A DNA stretch of 64,000 nt, from contig WGML01000002.1 in NCBI GenBank assembly GCA_016125045.1, positions 186,001 to 250,000 on the forward strand, read 5' to 3'. Shown piece by piece: positions 1 through 10,727 of the stretch (positions within the stretch are counted from its first letter, which is position 1; each line of letters begins with the position of its first letter). A program made the position numbers and the translations under genes. The notes beneath the pieces were generated by a model. It had not been told where the DNA came from. It did not search any database and saw nothing but the letters and a program-made list of their open reading frames with translations. This DNA comes from a bacterium (GTDB lineage Bacteria > Pseudomonadota > Alphaproteobacteria > Caulobacterales > Hyphomonadaceae).

Positions 1-1
1 G

Positions 2-178
2 CAGGTCGGGTGTCGGTCGGCCGAGGAGGCCTGCCGGAAAGCCGAAAGGATAAGCGCTGCGCGCCTCGGCGTTGTCGCCTACGCGATCACCGCTGACGTC
101 GACCTCGGCGACTACGGCGATGCGCCGACCATCCTGTTCCGGTCGGGTCGCCTGCCGCCGCCCTTCGATGAGGCGTGA
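2..178 (+). CDS. C-terminal fragment of an unidentified protein
   Basis: An open frame enters from the left edge and ends at the TGA at 176-178, giving 58 codons with no start inside the window. The fragment reads ...ARLGVVAYAITADVDLGDYG and ends LPPPFDEA. It has no recognisable catalytic motif, so I do not name it. High G+C at third codon positions and the uninterrupted frame up to the edge support coding. It converges on the hydrolase gene at 203 with a 24-bp gap and no visible hairpin. Confidence 0.5.
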   Translation, partial: QVGCRSAEEACRKAERISAARLGVVAYAITADVDLGDYGDAPTILFRSGRLPPPFDEA

Positions 179-202
179 TCGCCCCCAGCTGCGGGCGCAG
201 CA

Positions 203-1099
203 TCAGCCGCCGCCGGTCGCCTTGTCCGTCTGAGTCTTCAACTGCACTTCGAAATCGGCCTTGGAGCGGGCGATGAAGGGCTGAAACTCGCCCGGCGCGA
301 TGAACGGGTTCGGACCCGGCGATCCCAGCCGCGCCCATTTGCCTTCGAGATCAAAGAACTCCGTGTGCGGCGCAAGGAACACGTCGACATTCATCGTCTC
401 GGCCTTGGCGAAGGTCTTGCGGTAGTCGGCCACGATATTCGCGTATTGCGGCGGACCAAGCAGGCGGTTCGCCGCGACGCTGGATGAGCAGTAGATCAGT
501 GCATCGTAGGACTTGCCGCCGTCGGTCACCGTGAAGCCCCATGAGGTGCAGCCGCGCGAGTGGCCCGGCGTGTGGTTCGCCACCAGCTTGCGACCGGCAA
601 GCTCCACCGTGTCGCCATCCTTCACCGCGCGGTCCACCTTGACCGGCGGCGCCGCGAACGCGCTGACGGCTTCGCTGCCAAGATAGAAGCCGCCTTCGAG
701 CGCGCTCTTGTCCCCTTCGTGGGCGATCAATCGGGCGCCGGACTTCCGCTTCAGTTCCGCGAGGCCGCCGGAGTGATCGAAATGGGCGTGGCTGTTCAGG
801 AGATACACCACGTCCTCGATCCGGAAGCCAAGCTTCTCGATGTTGGCCGCGATCATCGCAGCCGACTCCGGCAGGCCGCCATCGATCAGAATATGGCCCT
901 TCGGCGTCGGAATCAGCCATGCGGCCAGGCCGGCGGTTCCGACATAATAGACGTCGTCGATGACTCGAAACGGTTCGCGCGGCGTGCTCCACGACTCCGG
1001 AAGGCCGCGCTGGGCGAGCGCCGCGGGCGCCAGCGCCGCAAGACACGCGGTCAGGCAGGCGACGACGGCGCTGCGCGACTTGAGACGGGATCGTGACAT
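203..1099 (-). CDS. Secreted subclass B3 metallo-beta-lactamase-like hydrolase
   Basis: A 298-residue protein with an N-terminal signal peptide (basic start, hydrophobic stretch about residues 11-28, likely cleavage after ALA). The mature part has the metallo-beta-lactamase fold: HAHFDH at residues 104-109, HTPGH at 176-180 and a late histidine at 245 (APHTEFF). H-x-H-x-D-H with no Cys ligand matches subclass B3, periplasmic dizinc enzymes that hydrolyse beta-lactams including carbapenems. Spacing and length fit that family. True beta-lactamase activity is inferred; some B3 homologues have other hydrolase roles. It lies downstream of ftsH on the same strand, behind a strong terminator. The ATG at 1099 is preceded by GGAG eight bases upstream. 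Confidence 0.85.
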   Translation of the reverse strand: MSRSRLKSRSAVVACLTACLAALAPAALAQRGLPESWSTPREPFRVIDDVYYVGTAGLAAWLIPTPKGHILIDGGLPESAAMIAANIEKLGFRIEDVVYLLNSHAHFDHSGGLAELKRKSGARLIAHEGDKSALEGGFYLGSEAVSAFAAPPVKVDRAVKDGDTVELAGRKLVANHTPGHSRGCTSWGFTVTDGGKSYDALIYCSSSVAANRLLGPPQYANIVADYRKTFAKAETMNVDVFLAPHTEFFDLEGKWARLGSPGPNPFIAPGEFQPFIARSKADFEVQLKTQTDKATGGG

Positions 1100-1102
1100 C
1101 AG

Positions 1103-1117
1103 CGTTGCTCCGCAACG
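1103..1117 (-). promoter_or_regulatory. Hairpin over the ribosome binding site of the B3 hydrolase gene
   Basis: In the minus-strand transcript CGTTGC-GGA-GCAACG forms a perfect six-pair stem with a three-base loop. The only Shine-Dalgarno-like GGAG for the ATG at 1099 is the loop plus the first base of the 3' arm. Closing the hairpin should limit initiation. It begins directly after the T-run of the upstream terminator. Confidence 0.5.
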
Positions 1118-1150
1118 AAAAAGGGGCGGCGACCCTCTGGCCGCCGCCCC
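1118..1150 (-). terminator. Rho-independent terminator after ftsH
   Basis: Read on the minus strand, GGGGCGGCG (1150-1142) and CGCCGCCCC (1131-1123) form a nine-pair GC stem with a ten-base loop, followed by TTTTT (1122-1118). This is a textbook intrinsic terminator 75 bp past the ftsH stop. It ends only 18 bp before the start codon of the next gene. Confidence 0.88.
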
Positions 1151-1224
1151 AATCTGTCACACGTCGCGGTCGATCCGCAAAGTCGCCGGGCCTGTCCGTG
1201 GCTCCGCTCGGCGGTGCCCAGTCG

Positions 1225-3150
<1,926 letters not shown>

Positions 3151-3312
3151 CCGGCCCTTGTCTTTGGGAGCTCCGGTGCCGCCGGAGCGCAGATAATCAA
3201 GTTAGGTCCGCCCAGTCGGAAAAACGAGAGGCGGAAGGTTAAGCCCGTGTCATAAACCCGCCGATGCGACCAATCCGCCGCACATTCGCGTCATGAGATA
3301 GCAGGCGAGGGT

Positions 3313-4527
3313 TCAGAAACCGTTCTGCCTGTGTGTATCGGGTCTACGTAGAAGGTCGTATCGCGGATCGACCGTCAAGACCGCCATCCGGCGCAGCCAC
3401 CGATCGGGGCGCGCCTCGCATGCGGTCTCCAACGCGCGGATCGGCGACGCCGCACGCGGCGTGCGCGGCGGCGGGGCCGGCGCAAAGGTCCAGCCTCGTC
3501 CGCCCTCCCGCACGACCACCCCCGCCAGTGTCGTCCCGCGCCCGACGCCGCCCGCCACCCGCATTCGGTCGGTGAGGCGGATGAGACGCTCGGAGCGCAC
3601 ATGCCCGCCCCCCGATCTCAGCGATGGACTCACCGACATCACCAGAATCCCGACAAGCCGGCGTAGCGCCGTCTCGTGCAAGTCCAGGGCGACGTCTCGC
3701 CGCAACAGGAGCCGGCCTCGCTCGTCCGCCGTCACGCCGGTCTCGGCACCGGTCCGGGCGCCCGCGGTCACCGCGGCTCTCAGCTCGCCGAAGTGATCCA
3801 TGATCCGGATGATGCTGGCCCGCGTCGACCCCGGCAGCGCGCGCGCGAGCCGCCGGGCGCGGGTCCGCTGATAGGTCTCGGACTGGTTTGTCGGGTCGTC
3901 GATCCATGCCGCCCCCTGGGCCAAGAGCCACCGACGCAACTCATCGCGCCCCGATGCGAGCAGCGGCCGAAAGAGCGGGGCCGCCGCGTCTTCTTGTGGT
4001 TCGATCGGCGGGGCGAGCGGGGAGGGGCCTGCAAGTCCGAACCAGCCGGAACCGGCAGCCGCGCGCATGATGAAGGTTTCGATCCTGTCGTCGCGCGTAT
4101 GCCCGAGCGCGACCCCGCATGCCCCGCGCGCCAGCGCCCATCGCGACAGCAGCCGGTGCCGCGCGGTTCGCGCCGCCGCTTGCGAGCGCCTTGCGGTCTC
4201 GTCACGCTCCCATCTCAGCCTCTCGTGTAAGACGCCAAGATCGGCGCACAGCGCCGCCACGGCCACCGCCTCCTCCCGGGCGGCCTCCCGCAGTCCGTGA
4301 TCCACCGTGGCGGCGATGATCGACCGGTCGTTCCGCCGCGCCCAGGCATGCGCCAGCAGCAGCAGCGCAGTCGAATCCGAGCCTCCGGACACCGCGATCG
4401 CGAGCGGAGCATCCCTGGCGTGCTGCGCTGTCAGTTGATCGAGCAGATGGAACGGGCTCCCGGACGCGCCGGGCCGTTCCGCGACATCGCGATGAGGGCC
4501 GGTGTCATTTTGCGGCGAGCAGGTCAC
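3313..4527 (-). CDS. tilS: tRNA(Ile)-lysidine synthase TilS
   Basis: A 404-residue PP-loop ATPase. The signature SGGSDS is at residues 47-52, followed by ATVDHGLR and ALGHTRDDRIETFIMR, all characteristic of TilS. The enzyme attaches lysine to C34 of the CAU-anticodon tRNA(Ile), switching its decoding from AUG to AUA, and is normally essential. The start appears to be GTG at 4527, overlapping the end of the upstream YbjN-domain gene by 23 bp, and its ribosome binding site is weak, so translational coupling is likely. The C-terminal third is poorly conserved, as is usual in the family. Confidence 0.92.
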   Translation of the reverse strand: MTCSPQNDTGPHRDVAERPGASGSPFHLLDQLTAQHARDAPLAIAVSGGSDSTALLLLAHAWARRNDRSIIAATVDHGLREAAREEAVAVAALCADLGVLHERLRWERDETARRSQAAARTARHRLLSRWALARGACGVALGHTRDDRIETFIMRAAAGSGWFGLAGPSPLAPPIEPQEDAAAPLFRPLLASGRDELRRWLLAQGAAWIDDPTNQSETYQRTRARRLARALPGSTRASIIRIMDHFGELRAAVTAGARTGAETGVTADERGRLLLRRDVALDLHETALRRLVGILVMSVSPSLRSGGGHVRSERLIRLTDRMRVAGGVGRGTTLAGVVVREGGRGWTFAPAPPPRTPRAASPIRALETACEARPDRWLRRMAVLTVDPRYDLLRRPDTHRQNGF

Positions 4528-5095
4528 GCTCGAAGGTTTCGATGAGCCGCCGCCAAATGTCGAGCGTGTCCTCGAAATTGTCGCCCGTGACGCCGGCGTC
4601 GAGATTGACGTCGAACCTCAGATGAACCTGGTCGGCCGCAAGCGTCGCCCGGACGTAGCGCCAGGTCGTGTTGAACGTGTTGACCGTTTCCAGCGTCGAC
4701 GCGGCGCTGCGCGGACCGGCGGCGAAGAACTGCACTGAATTGCAGAACGCGCCGCCCTCGCACTCGTAGAACTGGATGAAATAGTCCGTTCGCGACAGCC
4801 TGCCCTTGATGATCGGCGCGCCGTCTTCATCGGCCGCAAGCTCAGCGACATAGCCGAGCCGGCTCATCAGGCGCACCAGCGCTTCTGGATCCGACGCATC
4901 GAACATGCCGCCGATCACCCGCTCGGCGTCCGCGGGGCGCGACGCCTGCGCGGTCGCGGGGTTCGGACCAAGCGAGAGCCCCCCGGCCGCCGACAAGGCG
5001 CCCAGCATCAGGGCAGCCGCGAGCTGGCGCGGCCGCAAAAGGTAGGGCTGTTCGGTGTCGTTTGTCGCCGGTGCGTCGGGTTCGGACACTCGCAT
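4505..5095 (-). CDS. Exported YbjN-domain protein
   Basis: A 196-residue protein with an extended basic N-terminus and a hydrophobic export signal (about residues 26-45, ending ATAQA). The rest fits the bacterial sensory-transduction-regulator/YbjN fold: an early DPEALVRLMSRLGY stretch, DYFIQFYEC, and a conserved FNTTWRYVR...LRFDVNLDAGV region. Function in alphaproteobacteria is unknown. The gene lies between cpoB and tilS within the Tol-Pal cluster, with the same orientation and short spacing, which suggests an envelope role. The ATG at 5095 has a purine-rich GAGGG upstream. It overlaps tilS at its 3' end. Confidence 0.75.
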   Translation of the reverse strand: MRVSEPDAPATNDTEQPYLLRPRQLAAALMLGALSAAGGLSLGPNPATAQASRPADAERVIGGMFDASDPEALVRLMSRLGYVAELAADEDGAPIIKGRLSRTDYFIQFYECEGGAFCNSVQFFAAGPRSAASTLETVNTFNTTWRYVRATLAADQVHLRFDVNLDAGVTGDNFEDTLDIWRRLIETFERDLLAAK

Positions 5096-5150
5096 CCCTC
5101 ATCCCTCAGGGCGGGTGAAGCGGACCTTCGTCCGCGTTCGGGCGGGCGGG

Positions 5151-6029
5151 TCAGCAGCCTGCGCGCTGACGCTCCGTCGCGGCGAGACTCTTGGTGACGG
5201 CGGACGCCTTCGGATATCGGGATGGCAGGTCGCCGAGCGCCGCGCATGCCTGCGCCTTGTCTCCCATCAGTCGCAGGGCGCGGGCGAGCTTCACCATCCC
5301 GTCGGGCGCACGCGAAGACTTCGGATAAGTCGTCAGCAGCTTCACATACGACTCGGCCGCCTCGGGATAGGCTTCCTGAATGAGCCGCGCTTCGCCAAGC
5401 AGATACTGCGCCTCCGACGCATCGGACGATTTGGCGAATTGGCTTAGATAGTGGCTGAAGGCGATTTCGGCCGCCGAATAATCCCCCCGCAGAAGCAGAT
5501 TGCGCGCTTCCTTCATGAGTTCAGGCTCGGTCGCCGGCAGGCGCGAAACATCGAACGCAGCCTCCGCGATCCCCTCACCATTCGGGCCGCGCGCCTGCGC
5601 GCGGGCCTCGCGGGTCGATGCGTCGGTCGGTCCGACCAGATTCACCGTCGCTTCTCGACCGCCCGCCGGCATTTCGGGGGGCGGCTCACCACGCGCGAGC
5701 GCTTCCAGCGTCGCGATCCGAAGCGCGAGACTGTCCATCAGCTTCTCGGCGCGCATGCGGGCCTGCGCCGCCTCGTCCAGCGCCTTGCGGGACTGGTTCA
5801 GATCGAAGGTCAACTGCTCCACCTGCCCGGTCGCGCGCCGCAGGTCAGATTCCAGCGTGTCCACCCGGCTCTGCAGGCGTTCCACGGCCGGATCGGGCTT
5901 CGGCGCGAAGGGCGCGGTGCTCATCACCTGCCCGTGTGCGGGGAGGGTTGCGGTCGCAGCGATGATCGAAAGCACCGCGATCGTGAGGCTCGTCCCGATC
6001 GTCAGGCGAAAAAGACAGGCGTTGCGCAC
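5151..6029 (-). CDS. cpoB: Cell division coordinator CpoB (YbgF), Tol-Pal associated
   Basis: A periplasmic protein ending the Tol-Pal operon. From the GTG at 6029 it has 292 residues: a signal peptide (VRNACLFRLTIGT... ending PAHG), an N-terminal coiled coil (VERLQSRVDTLESDLRRATG and following heptads), a variable linker, then tetratricopeptide-like repeats (LLLRGDYSAAEIAFSHYL and the next two units). CpoB links Tol-driven outer membrane constriction to peptidoglycan synthesis in E. coli. An ATG at 6164 is in frame, but it would add 45 basic residues ahead of the signal peptide, so I prefer the internal GTG. The start remains uncertain. Confidence 0.85.
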   Translation of the reverse strand: MRNACLFRLTIGTSLTIAVLSIIAATATLPAHGQVMSTAPFAPKPDPAVERLQSRVDTLESDLRRATGQVEQLTFDLNQSRKALDEAAQARMRAEKLMDSLALRIATLEALARGEPPPEMPAGGREATVNLVGPTDASTREARAQARGPNGEGIAEAAFDVSRLPATEPELMKEARNLLLRGDYSAAEIAFSHYLSQFAKSSDASEAQYLLGEARLIQEAYPEAAESYVKLLTTYPKSSRAPDGMVKLARALRLMGDKAQACAALGDLPSRYPKASAVTKSLAATERQRAGC

Positions 6030-6236
6030 CTCACTGCCATCACGGGACGCCGTTCGTGCGCCGCGGCGACGCGCGAGGTGCGATCGTTGACGAGCATTCG
6101 CCCCCGACCGATCGCGAGCGCCTGAACCAAATCTACCATGAAGGGGAGCGTTCATGTTTGTCATGCACGCGAGAGTGCCCGTCGCAAACGCCGAAAATAT
6201 GGCGGCTCTGCGCCGGATTTTCTCAAATACAGCTTA

Positions 6237-6776
6237 TCAGCTGGCGGCCGGCTGCACCACGTTGGTGTAGGCGTTGCGGTTGCGGCTCCAGGCGTCCTCG
6301 TTCGACCCTTCGGCGATCGGACGATCCTTGCCCCACGAGATCGTCTCGATCCGCGAGCTGGCGACGCCGAGGCTCACCAGATAATCCTTCACCGATGCGG
6401 CGCGACGCAGCCCGAGGGCGACGTTGTATTCCTTCGTTCCGCGCTCGTCGCAATTGCCTTCGATCTGCACGCGGGACGTCGGATAGGCGTTCATCCACTG
6501 GGCCTGAGCCTGCAGTGCGCGGCGGTCCGCATCGTCGAGATTGTACTGGTCGTAGTCGAAATAGACCCGATCGGTCACCTTCGCCTGGAAGTCGGCGCGA
6601 GAGCCCGGAGCCGGACCCTGAACGGCGGGCGGCGGGGTGGGGGTGGGCGGCGGGGTGGGGGCGACGCGCGGCTCGGTCGCAGGCGCCGTGGCGACCGGCG
6701 TCTCGGGCGGATTGGAGGCGCAAGCCGCGGTTACGACCGCTGTCGCAATGATGGCAAAACCAAACTTAGACCGCAT
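6237..6776 (-). CDS. pal: Peptidoglycan-associated lipoprotein Pal
   Basis: A 179-residue outer-membrane lipoprotein. It has a signal sequence with lipobox TAAC (Cys19), a proline/threonine-rich linker (about residues 24-55), and an OmpA-like peptidoglycan-binding domain with YFDYDQYNLDD, IEGNCDERGT and EYNVALGLRRA. Pal anchors the outer membrane to the murein and is the outer partner of TolB in the Tol-Pal trans-envelope machine. The ATG at 6776 has AAGGGAG nine bases upstream. It is separated from tolB by 200 bp containing its own candidate promoter, so it may be expressed independently of tolQRAB. Confidence 0.96.
   Translation of the reverse strand: MRSKFGFAIIATAVVTAACASNPPETPVATAPATEPRVAPTPPPTPTPPPAVQGPAPGSRADFQAKVTDRVYFDYDQYNLDDADRRALQAQAQWMNAYPTSRVQIEGNCDERGTKEYNVALGLRRAASVKDYLVSLGVASSRIETISWGKDRPIAEGSNEDAWSRNRNAYTNVVQPAAS
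6627..6662. repeat. Two 18-bp G-rich repeats inside pal
   Basis: Copies at 6627-6644 and 6645-6662 (GGGCGGCGGGGTGGGGGT, the second ending in C) encode the PTPPP-type proline linker on the minus strand. The repeat is a multiple of three, so copy-number changes keep the frame. The plus strand has six runs of three to five G within 36 bases, enough to form a G-quadruplex in the template strand. Confidence 0.7.
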
Positions 6777-6810
6777 AGTTCGTCACTCCCTTTTTGACAC
6801 ACCGGCGCAT

Positions 6811-6830
6811 CAGACGTGTCACAACGTCTG
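6811..6830. repeat. Inverted repeat at the pal transcription start
   Basis: CAGACG (6811-6816) and CGTCTG (6825-6830) form a perfect six-base inverted repeat with an eight-base spacer. It abuts the candidate -10 box of the pal promoter, so the expected start site falls inside it. It could be an operator or a 5' mRNA hairpin; no regulator can be named. Confidence 0.4.
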
Positions 6831-6859
6831 GTATCAAGCCATTTAACCGCAATTTGCAA
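6831..6859 (-). promoter_or_regulatory. Candidate sigma-70-type promoter for pal
   Basis: Reading the minus strand, TTGCAA (6859-6854) and TGATAC (6836-6831) are separated by 17 bp. The expected start is near 6823, giving a leader of about 47 nt before the pal ATG. The match to consensus is moderate. Confidence 0.35.
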
Positions 6860-6976
6860 CGATTTTTGAACGGCGCCCATCCGGCCGACGCGCTTTACCG
6901 GTGGAATCTTGGCGATCATTGCTTTTTTGTAACATATGACGGTCCTGCTTCCCGTGGGGCATGCTGGCGCATTGGC

Positions 6977-8344
6977 TCATTTGAGGAGCGGGCTCCATGC
7001 CGGGTCCGTCGCATCCCCGGGAGTTGGCAGCCGTTTCAGGTTTCGGCCAGAGAGGTCGATGCTCCAGAGCTTCGGTCCCGCACCCGGCCCGGCCTGACGG
7101 AAGAATGCGATCACGCGACCGTTCGGCGACCAGGTCGGGCCCTCATCGAGGTAGGCCTGCGTGATCGACCGTTCGCCCGTCCCGTCCGGCTTGATGACGC
7201 CAATGTAGAATTGTCCGCCGGACTGTTTGGTGAAGGCGATCCAGTCGCCGCGCGGCGACCAGACTGGCGTTGAATAACGCCCCTCCCCAAAGGTCAGACG
7301 GCAGGCTTCGTCAGAACCCCCGGCCGGGCAGGCCATGGGGGCACCGTCGCTGCGCATCACATAAAGCTGGGACGTGCCGCCGCGATCGGAGGTGAACACG
7401 ATGAACCGGCCATCCTCGGAGAAGGAGGGGGAGGTGTCGACCGCCGGAGAGGACGTCAGCCGCGTTTCCTGACGCGTCGCGAGATCGACGACGTAGATAT
7501 CGGAATTGCCATTGCGCTCGCGGCTTAGGGCCACCGACCGGCCGTCCGGCGAGAAGCGCGCGGCGAACTTGGTCGAATTGTCGATGTCCCCCAGCACTTC
7601 CTGCCGGCCCGTCTCGATATCGAAGAGGTAGACGCGCAGCCGGGTGATCGCCGGATTGCGGGCGTCCGGCACGTAGGCGCTGTAGATGATCGTCTGCGAG
7701 GAGGGCGAAAACCGCGGCGTCAGCACGGAATTCACCCCGGATGTCAGGAACTCGGCATTGGCCCCGTCCTGATCCATGATCGCGAGGCGACGCTTGCGGT
7801 CCATCGGAGGACCGCTTTCCGCCACAAACACGATGCGGCTGTCGAAGAAGCCCGTCTCGCCCGTCAGCTGGCTGTAGATATCATCGGCAACCTTGTGCGC
7901 GACACGCCGCCAGTTGTCGGCGGTCGGCACGGTGTATTGCTGCGAGAACAGTTGCTGGCCGGCGAACACATCATAGAGCCTGAACTGCGTGACGAGATTG
8001 CCATTCCCCTCAACGATCACCTTTCCCACCACCAGCGCTTCTGTCTGGATGACGCTCCAGTCGGGAAATCTCGGGATCATCGCGATGTCGAGATTGCGTT
8101 CGATGAAGCTCTGCGGATCGATCATGCGGAACAGCCCGGTTCCGGACAGATCGTTGCGCACAACCTCCGAGATCTGCTGGGCGAGCGCCCGCGCGGCCGG
8201 CGTATCGCCCTGGAAGTCGGGCACGGCCGTTGGCATCGGCTGGAAATTGCCCTGGTCGACCGTCACCCGGAGCTGGGCGACGGCTTGCGAGGGCAGGGCG
8301 ACGATCCCGATCAGGAAGCCCAGGCAGGCAATCAGCAGGCGCAT
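6977..8344 (-). CDS. tolB: Tol-Pal system periplasmic beta-propeller protein TolB
   Basis: A 455-residue periplasmic protein with a clear signal peptide (MRLLIACLGFLIGIVALPSQ, cleavage after AVA). The N-terminal domain covers about residues 25-165. A six-bladed beta-propeller follows, with repeated DGRSVAL/NGN, EDGRFIVFTSDRGG and RGDWIAFTKQ blade motifs. TolB shuttles between TolA and Pal and transmits the energised state of the TolQRA motor to the outer membrane. Length and order match the family. It follows tolA after a 192-bp spacer holding a stem-loop and a nine-G tract. Confidence 0.97.
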   Translation of the reverse strand: MRLLIACLGFLIGIVALPSQAVAQLRVTVDQGNFQPMPTAVPDFQGDTPAARALAQQISEVVRNDLSGTGLFRMIDPQSFIERNLDIAMIPRFPDWSVIQTEALVVGKVIVEGNGNLVTQFRLYDVFAGQQLFSQQYTVPTADNWRRVAHKVADDIYSQLTGETGFFDSRIVFVAESGPPMDRKRRLAIMDQDGANAEFLTSGVNSVLTPRFSPSSQTIIYSAYVPDARNPAITRLRVYLFDIETGRQEVLGDIDNSTKFAARFSPDGRSVALSRERNGNSDIYVVDLATRQETRLTSSPAVDTSPSFSEDGRFIVFTSDRGGTSQLYVMRSDGAPMACPAGGSDEACRLTFGEGRYSTPVWSPRGDWIAFTKQSGGQFYIGVIKPDGTGERSITQAYLDEGPTWSPNGRVIAFFRQAGPGAGPKLWSIDLSGRNLKRLPTPGDATDPAWSPLLK

Positions 8345-8510
8345 TCGACAAACCTTTCGTATCCGACCCGATCTCTTGTCCTGCCGGGCGGGGGGGGGAG
8401 CCGGCCGGACGCTTTACTCGTCCACTTCTTTCGCCGGCCCGACCGGATCGGACCCGCTTTCAGAGACTGGGCCGGGCGTCTCATCGCCCCACCCGGCCAC
8501 CTTAACCTTT

Positions 8511-8528
8511 GCGGCGGTCTTCCGCCGC
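8511..8528. repeat. Stem-loop in the tolA-tolB spacer
   Basis: GCGGCGG (8511-8517) and CCGCCGC (8522-8528) form a perfect seven-pair stem with a four-base loop, nine bases past the tolA stop. No T-run follows on the minus strand, so it is not a normal intrinsic terminator. An mRNA-stabilising or processing element is more likely. Confidence 0.45.
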
Positions 8529-8536
8529 TGCTTGTG

Positions 8537-9376
8537 TCAGCTCTCCGGCAGGAACTCGATGTCGATCCAGGGGCTCGTGGTGAAGTATTCCGGCGGAACA
8601 TCGAACGGTTCACACCGGTTGAGCGCCCGGAAGCCGCGCTGAACGAAAGTCTGCATCGGCATGTCGCCCTGGGGCGGCCGCGTCGGCGAACGCAATTCCG
8701 GCGGCGAGGCGAATGTGCCGTCTCGATTGAAGCGCACCCGGATCACCGCGCGCAGGCGTGCGGCGTCCGGCATGTCCGCAGCGCCCCGCCAGCAGCCGCG
8801 CTGGAGCAATTGGGTGCGGATGAAATCAGCCACCGTGATCGTCATGCGCTGTTCGTCGCCCGCCCCCCGCCGCGGCGCGGCCGCATCGTCCACGCGCGCG
8901 ATATCCGTCGTCGATCTCTTGGGCGGTGTGCGGGCCTGCTTGTTGCGTTCCACGCTCTTCATGACGCTTTCAAGGTCGAAGCTCGGCCGCGCGGGCGGTG
9001 CTTCCGGCTTGGGCTCCGGCTTGGCGGCCTCCGCCTTGGGCGCAGGTACAGGTGCAATAGGCTCAGGCTCCGCCGTCGGCGCATCCGCCGGCGCAGGCTC
9101 CGAGCGCGCGGGCTCGGCCTCAGCGACCTCGGAAACCACCGGGTCGGCGTCCGCCTCGGCGTCAGGGATCACTTCGCCGGGCGCATCTTCGTCCGGCGTC
9201 TCTTCCGGTTCGCGCGCGACGACCGGGCGTACACTCGTCTCGTCCGCGATGGTCAGAAGCTCCACCGGCAGGATCACCATGGGCTCCGGGCGCGCCACCA
9301 GAGCCGGCGCAACGGTAATGCCGGCGGCGAGCATCGCAAGATGGAGCGAGACAGAGAGCGGCAGGCCTGCCCGCAT
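8537..9376 (-). CDS. tolA: TolA-like energy-transducing protein
   Basis: From the ATG at 9376, eight bases after the tolR stop and preceded by GGGAGG, the product has 279 residues. One N-terminal membrane anchor (about residues 3-25) is followed by a long Pro/Ala/Glu-rich periplasmic stretch (roughly 45-165). A compact C-terminal domain runs through DFIRTQLLQRGCW, RVRFNRDGTF and FVQRGFRALNRC to the end. This is the TolA plan in the TolQRA motor. The primary sequence diverges from enterobacterial TolA, which is normal. A longer frame reaches 9568 but would run inside tolR and lacks the TolA layout. Confidence 0.88.
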   Translation of the reverse strand: MRAGLPLSVSLHLAMLAAGITVAPALVARPEPMVILPVELLTIADETSVRPVVAREPEETPDEDAPGEVIPDAEADADPVVSEVAEAEPARSEPAPADAPTAEPEPIAPVPAPKAEAAKPEPKPEAPPARPSFDLESVMKSVERNKQARTPPKRSTTDIARVDDAAAPRRGAGDEQRMTITVADFIRTQLLQRGCWRGAADMPDAARLRAVIRVRFNRDGTFASPPELRSPTRPPQGDMPMQTFVQRGFRALNRCEPFDVPPEYFTTSPWIDIEFLPES

Positions 9377-9383
9377 CGGCGCT

Positions 9384-9842
<459 letters not shown>

Positions 9843-9845
9843 GGA

Positions 9846-10586
9846 TCAGTCGTCCCGTCTGTCGGTCAGGCGCCGGGACAGCCGGACGGCGAACTCCTGG
9901 GCGAACATGTCCATGCTCTCGGTGAACTTGCCCACGTCGCCGACGAACTTGTTGTAGAAAATCAGCGCCGGGATCGCCGCGCCGAGGCCGAGCGCCGTCG
10001 CAAACAGCGCTTCCGCCATGCCGGGGGCCACCACCGCGAGATTGGTTTCCCGCGCGACCGCAATGTCGCGAAACGCATTCATGATCCCGATCACGGTGCC
10101 GAACAGACCGATGAACGGCGACGACGAGGCGATGATTGCAAGCGTCGGCAGCCCTTGCTCCATCCGCGCGCCCTCGCGATTCACGGCGACAGCCATCTGC
10201 GCGCGCGCGCGCTCCACCAGAACGGCCGCCTGCGATTCGGAGACGAGGTTGACGCGCCGGGCGTCCTTCCATTCCCTGGCGCCGGCGCTGAACACGCGCG
10301 CCATGGCGTCCGAGGGTTTCTCGGAAACCCGGTCCGAGATGTCGTCGATCGGCGCCCCCGACCAGAAGGCTTCCTCGAACTGTCGCGCCTTGCGCCGGGC
10401 GGCGCTCACCGACAGCCAGCGGTCGAACGCGACCGCCCACGACCAGACGGAGGCGAACACGAGTATGCCCATGACGATCTTGACGATCAGATCAGCCTTC
10501 AGGAACAGGGCGAAGAGCGAGAACTCTTCGCCGCCGATTTCCGCGAGCGCGACGGGATCCATCGATGGCGTCTCCAAAGCATGCAA
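9846..10586 (-). CDS. tolQ: Tol-Pal proton channel subunit TolQ
   Basis: A 246-residue MotA/TolQ/ExbB family protein with three membrane segments (near residues 25-45, 150-175 and 185-205). The conserved core reads [28 protein letters not shown], and the third helix [18 protein letters not shown] is also characteristic. TolQ forms the pentameric channel around TolR that powers outer-membrane constriction at division. It begins the tight tolQ-tolR-tolA cluster, 141 bp after ybgC. Confidence 0.97.
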   Translation of the reverse strand: MHALETPSMDPVALAEIGGEEFSLFALFLKADLIVKIVMGILVFASVWSWAVAFDRWLSVSAARRKARQFEEAFWSGAPIDDISDRVSEKPSDAMARVFSAGAREWKDARRVNLVSESQAAVLVERARAQMAVAVNREGARMEQGLPTLAIIASSSPFIGLFGTVIGIMNAFRDIAVARETNLAVVAPGMAEALFATALGLGAAIPALIFYNKFVGDVGKFTESMDMFAQEFAVRLSRRLTDRRDD

Positions 10587-10727
10587 CTAGATCGGCAAGG
10601 CGCGCGATTCGCCGCCCCCGCATTGTCCTGTCACGCCATTTGGTTACGAAATTAGGCGAGATGAAGGAGACTTTACCGGTTTCCCGGGGCCGCACTGCCT
10701 GAATTGGCGGGGACGGAGCCGGCGCGC

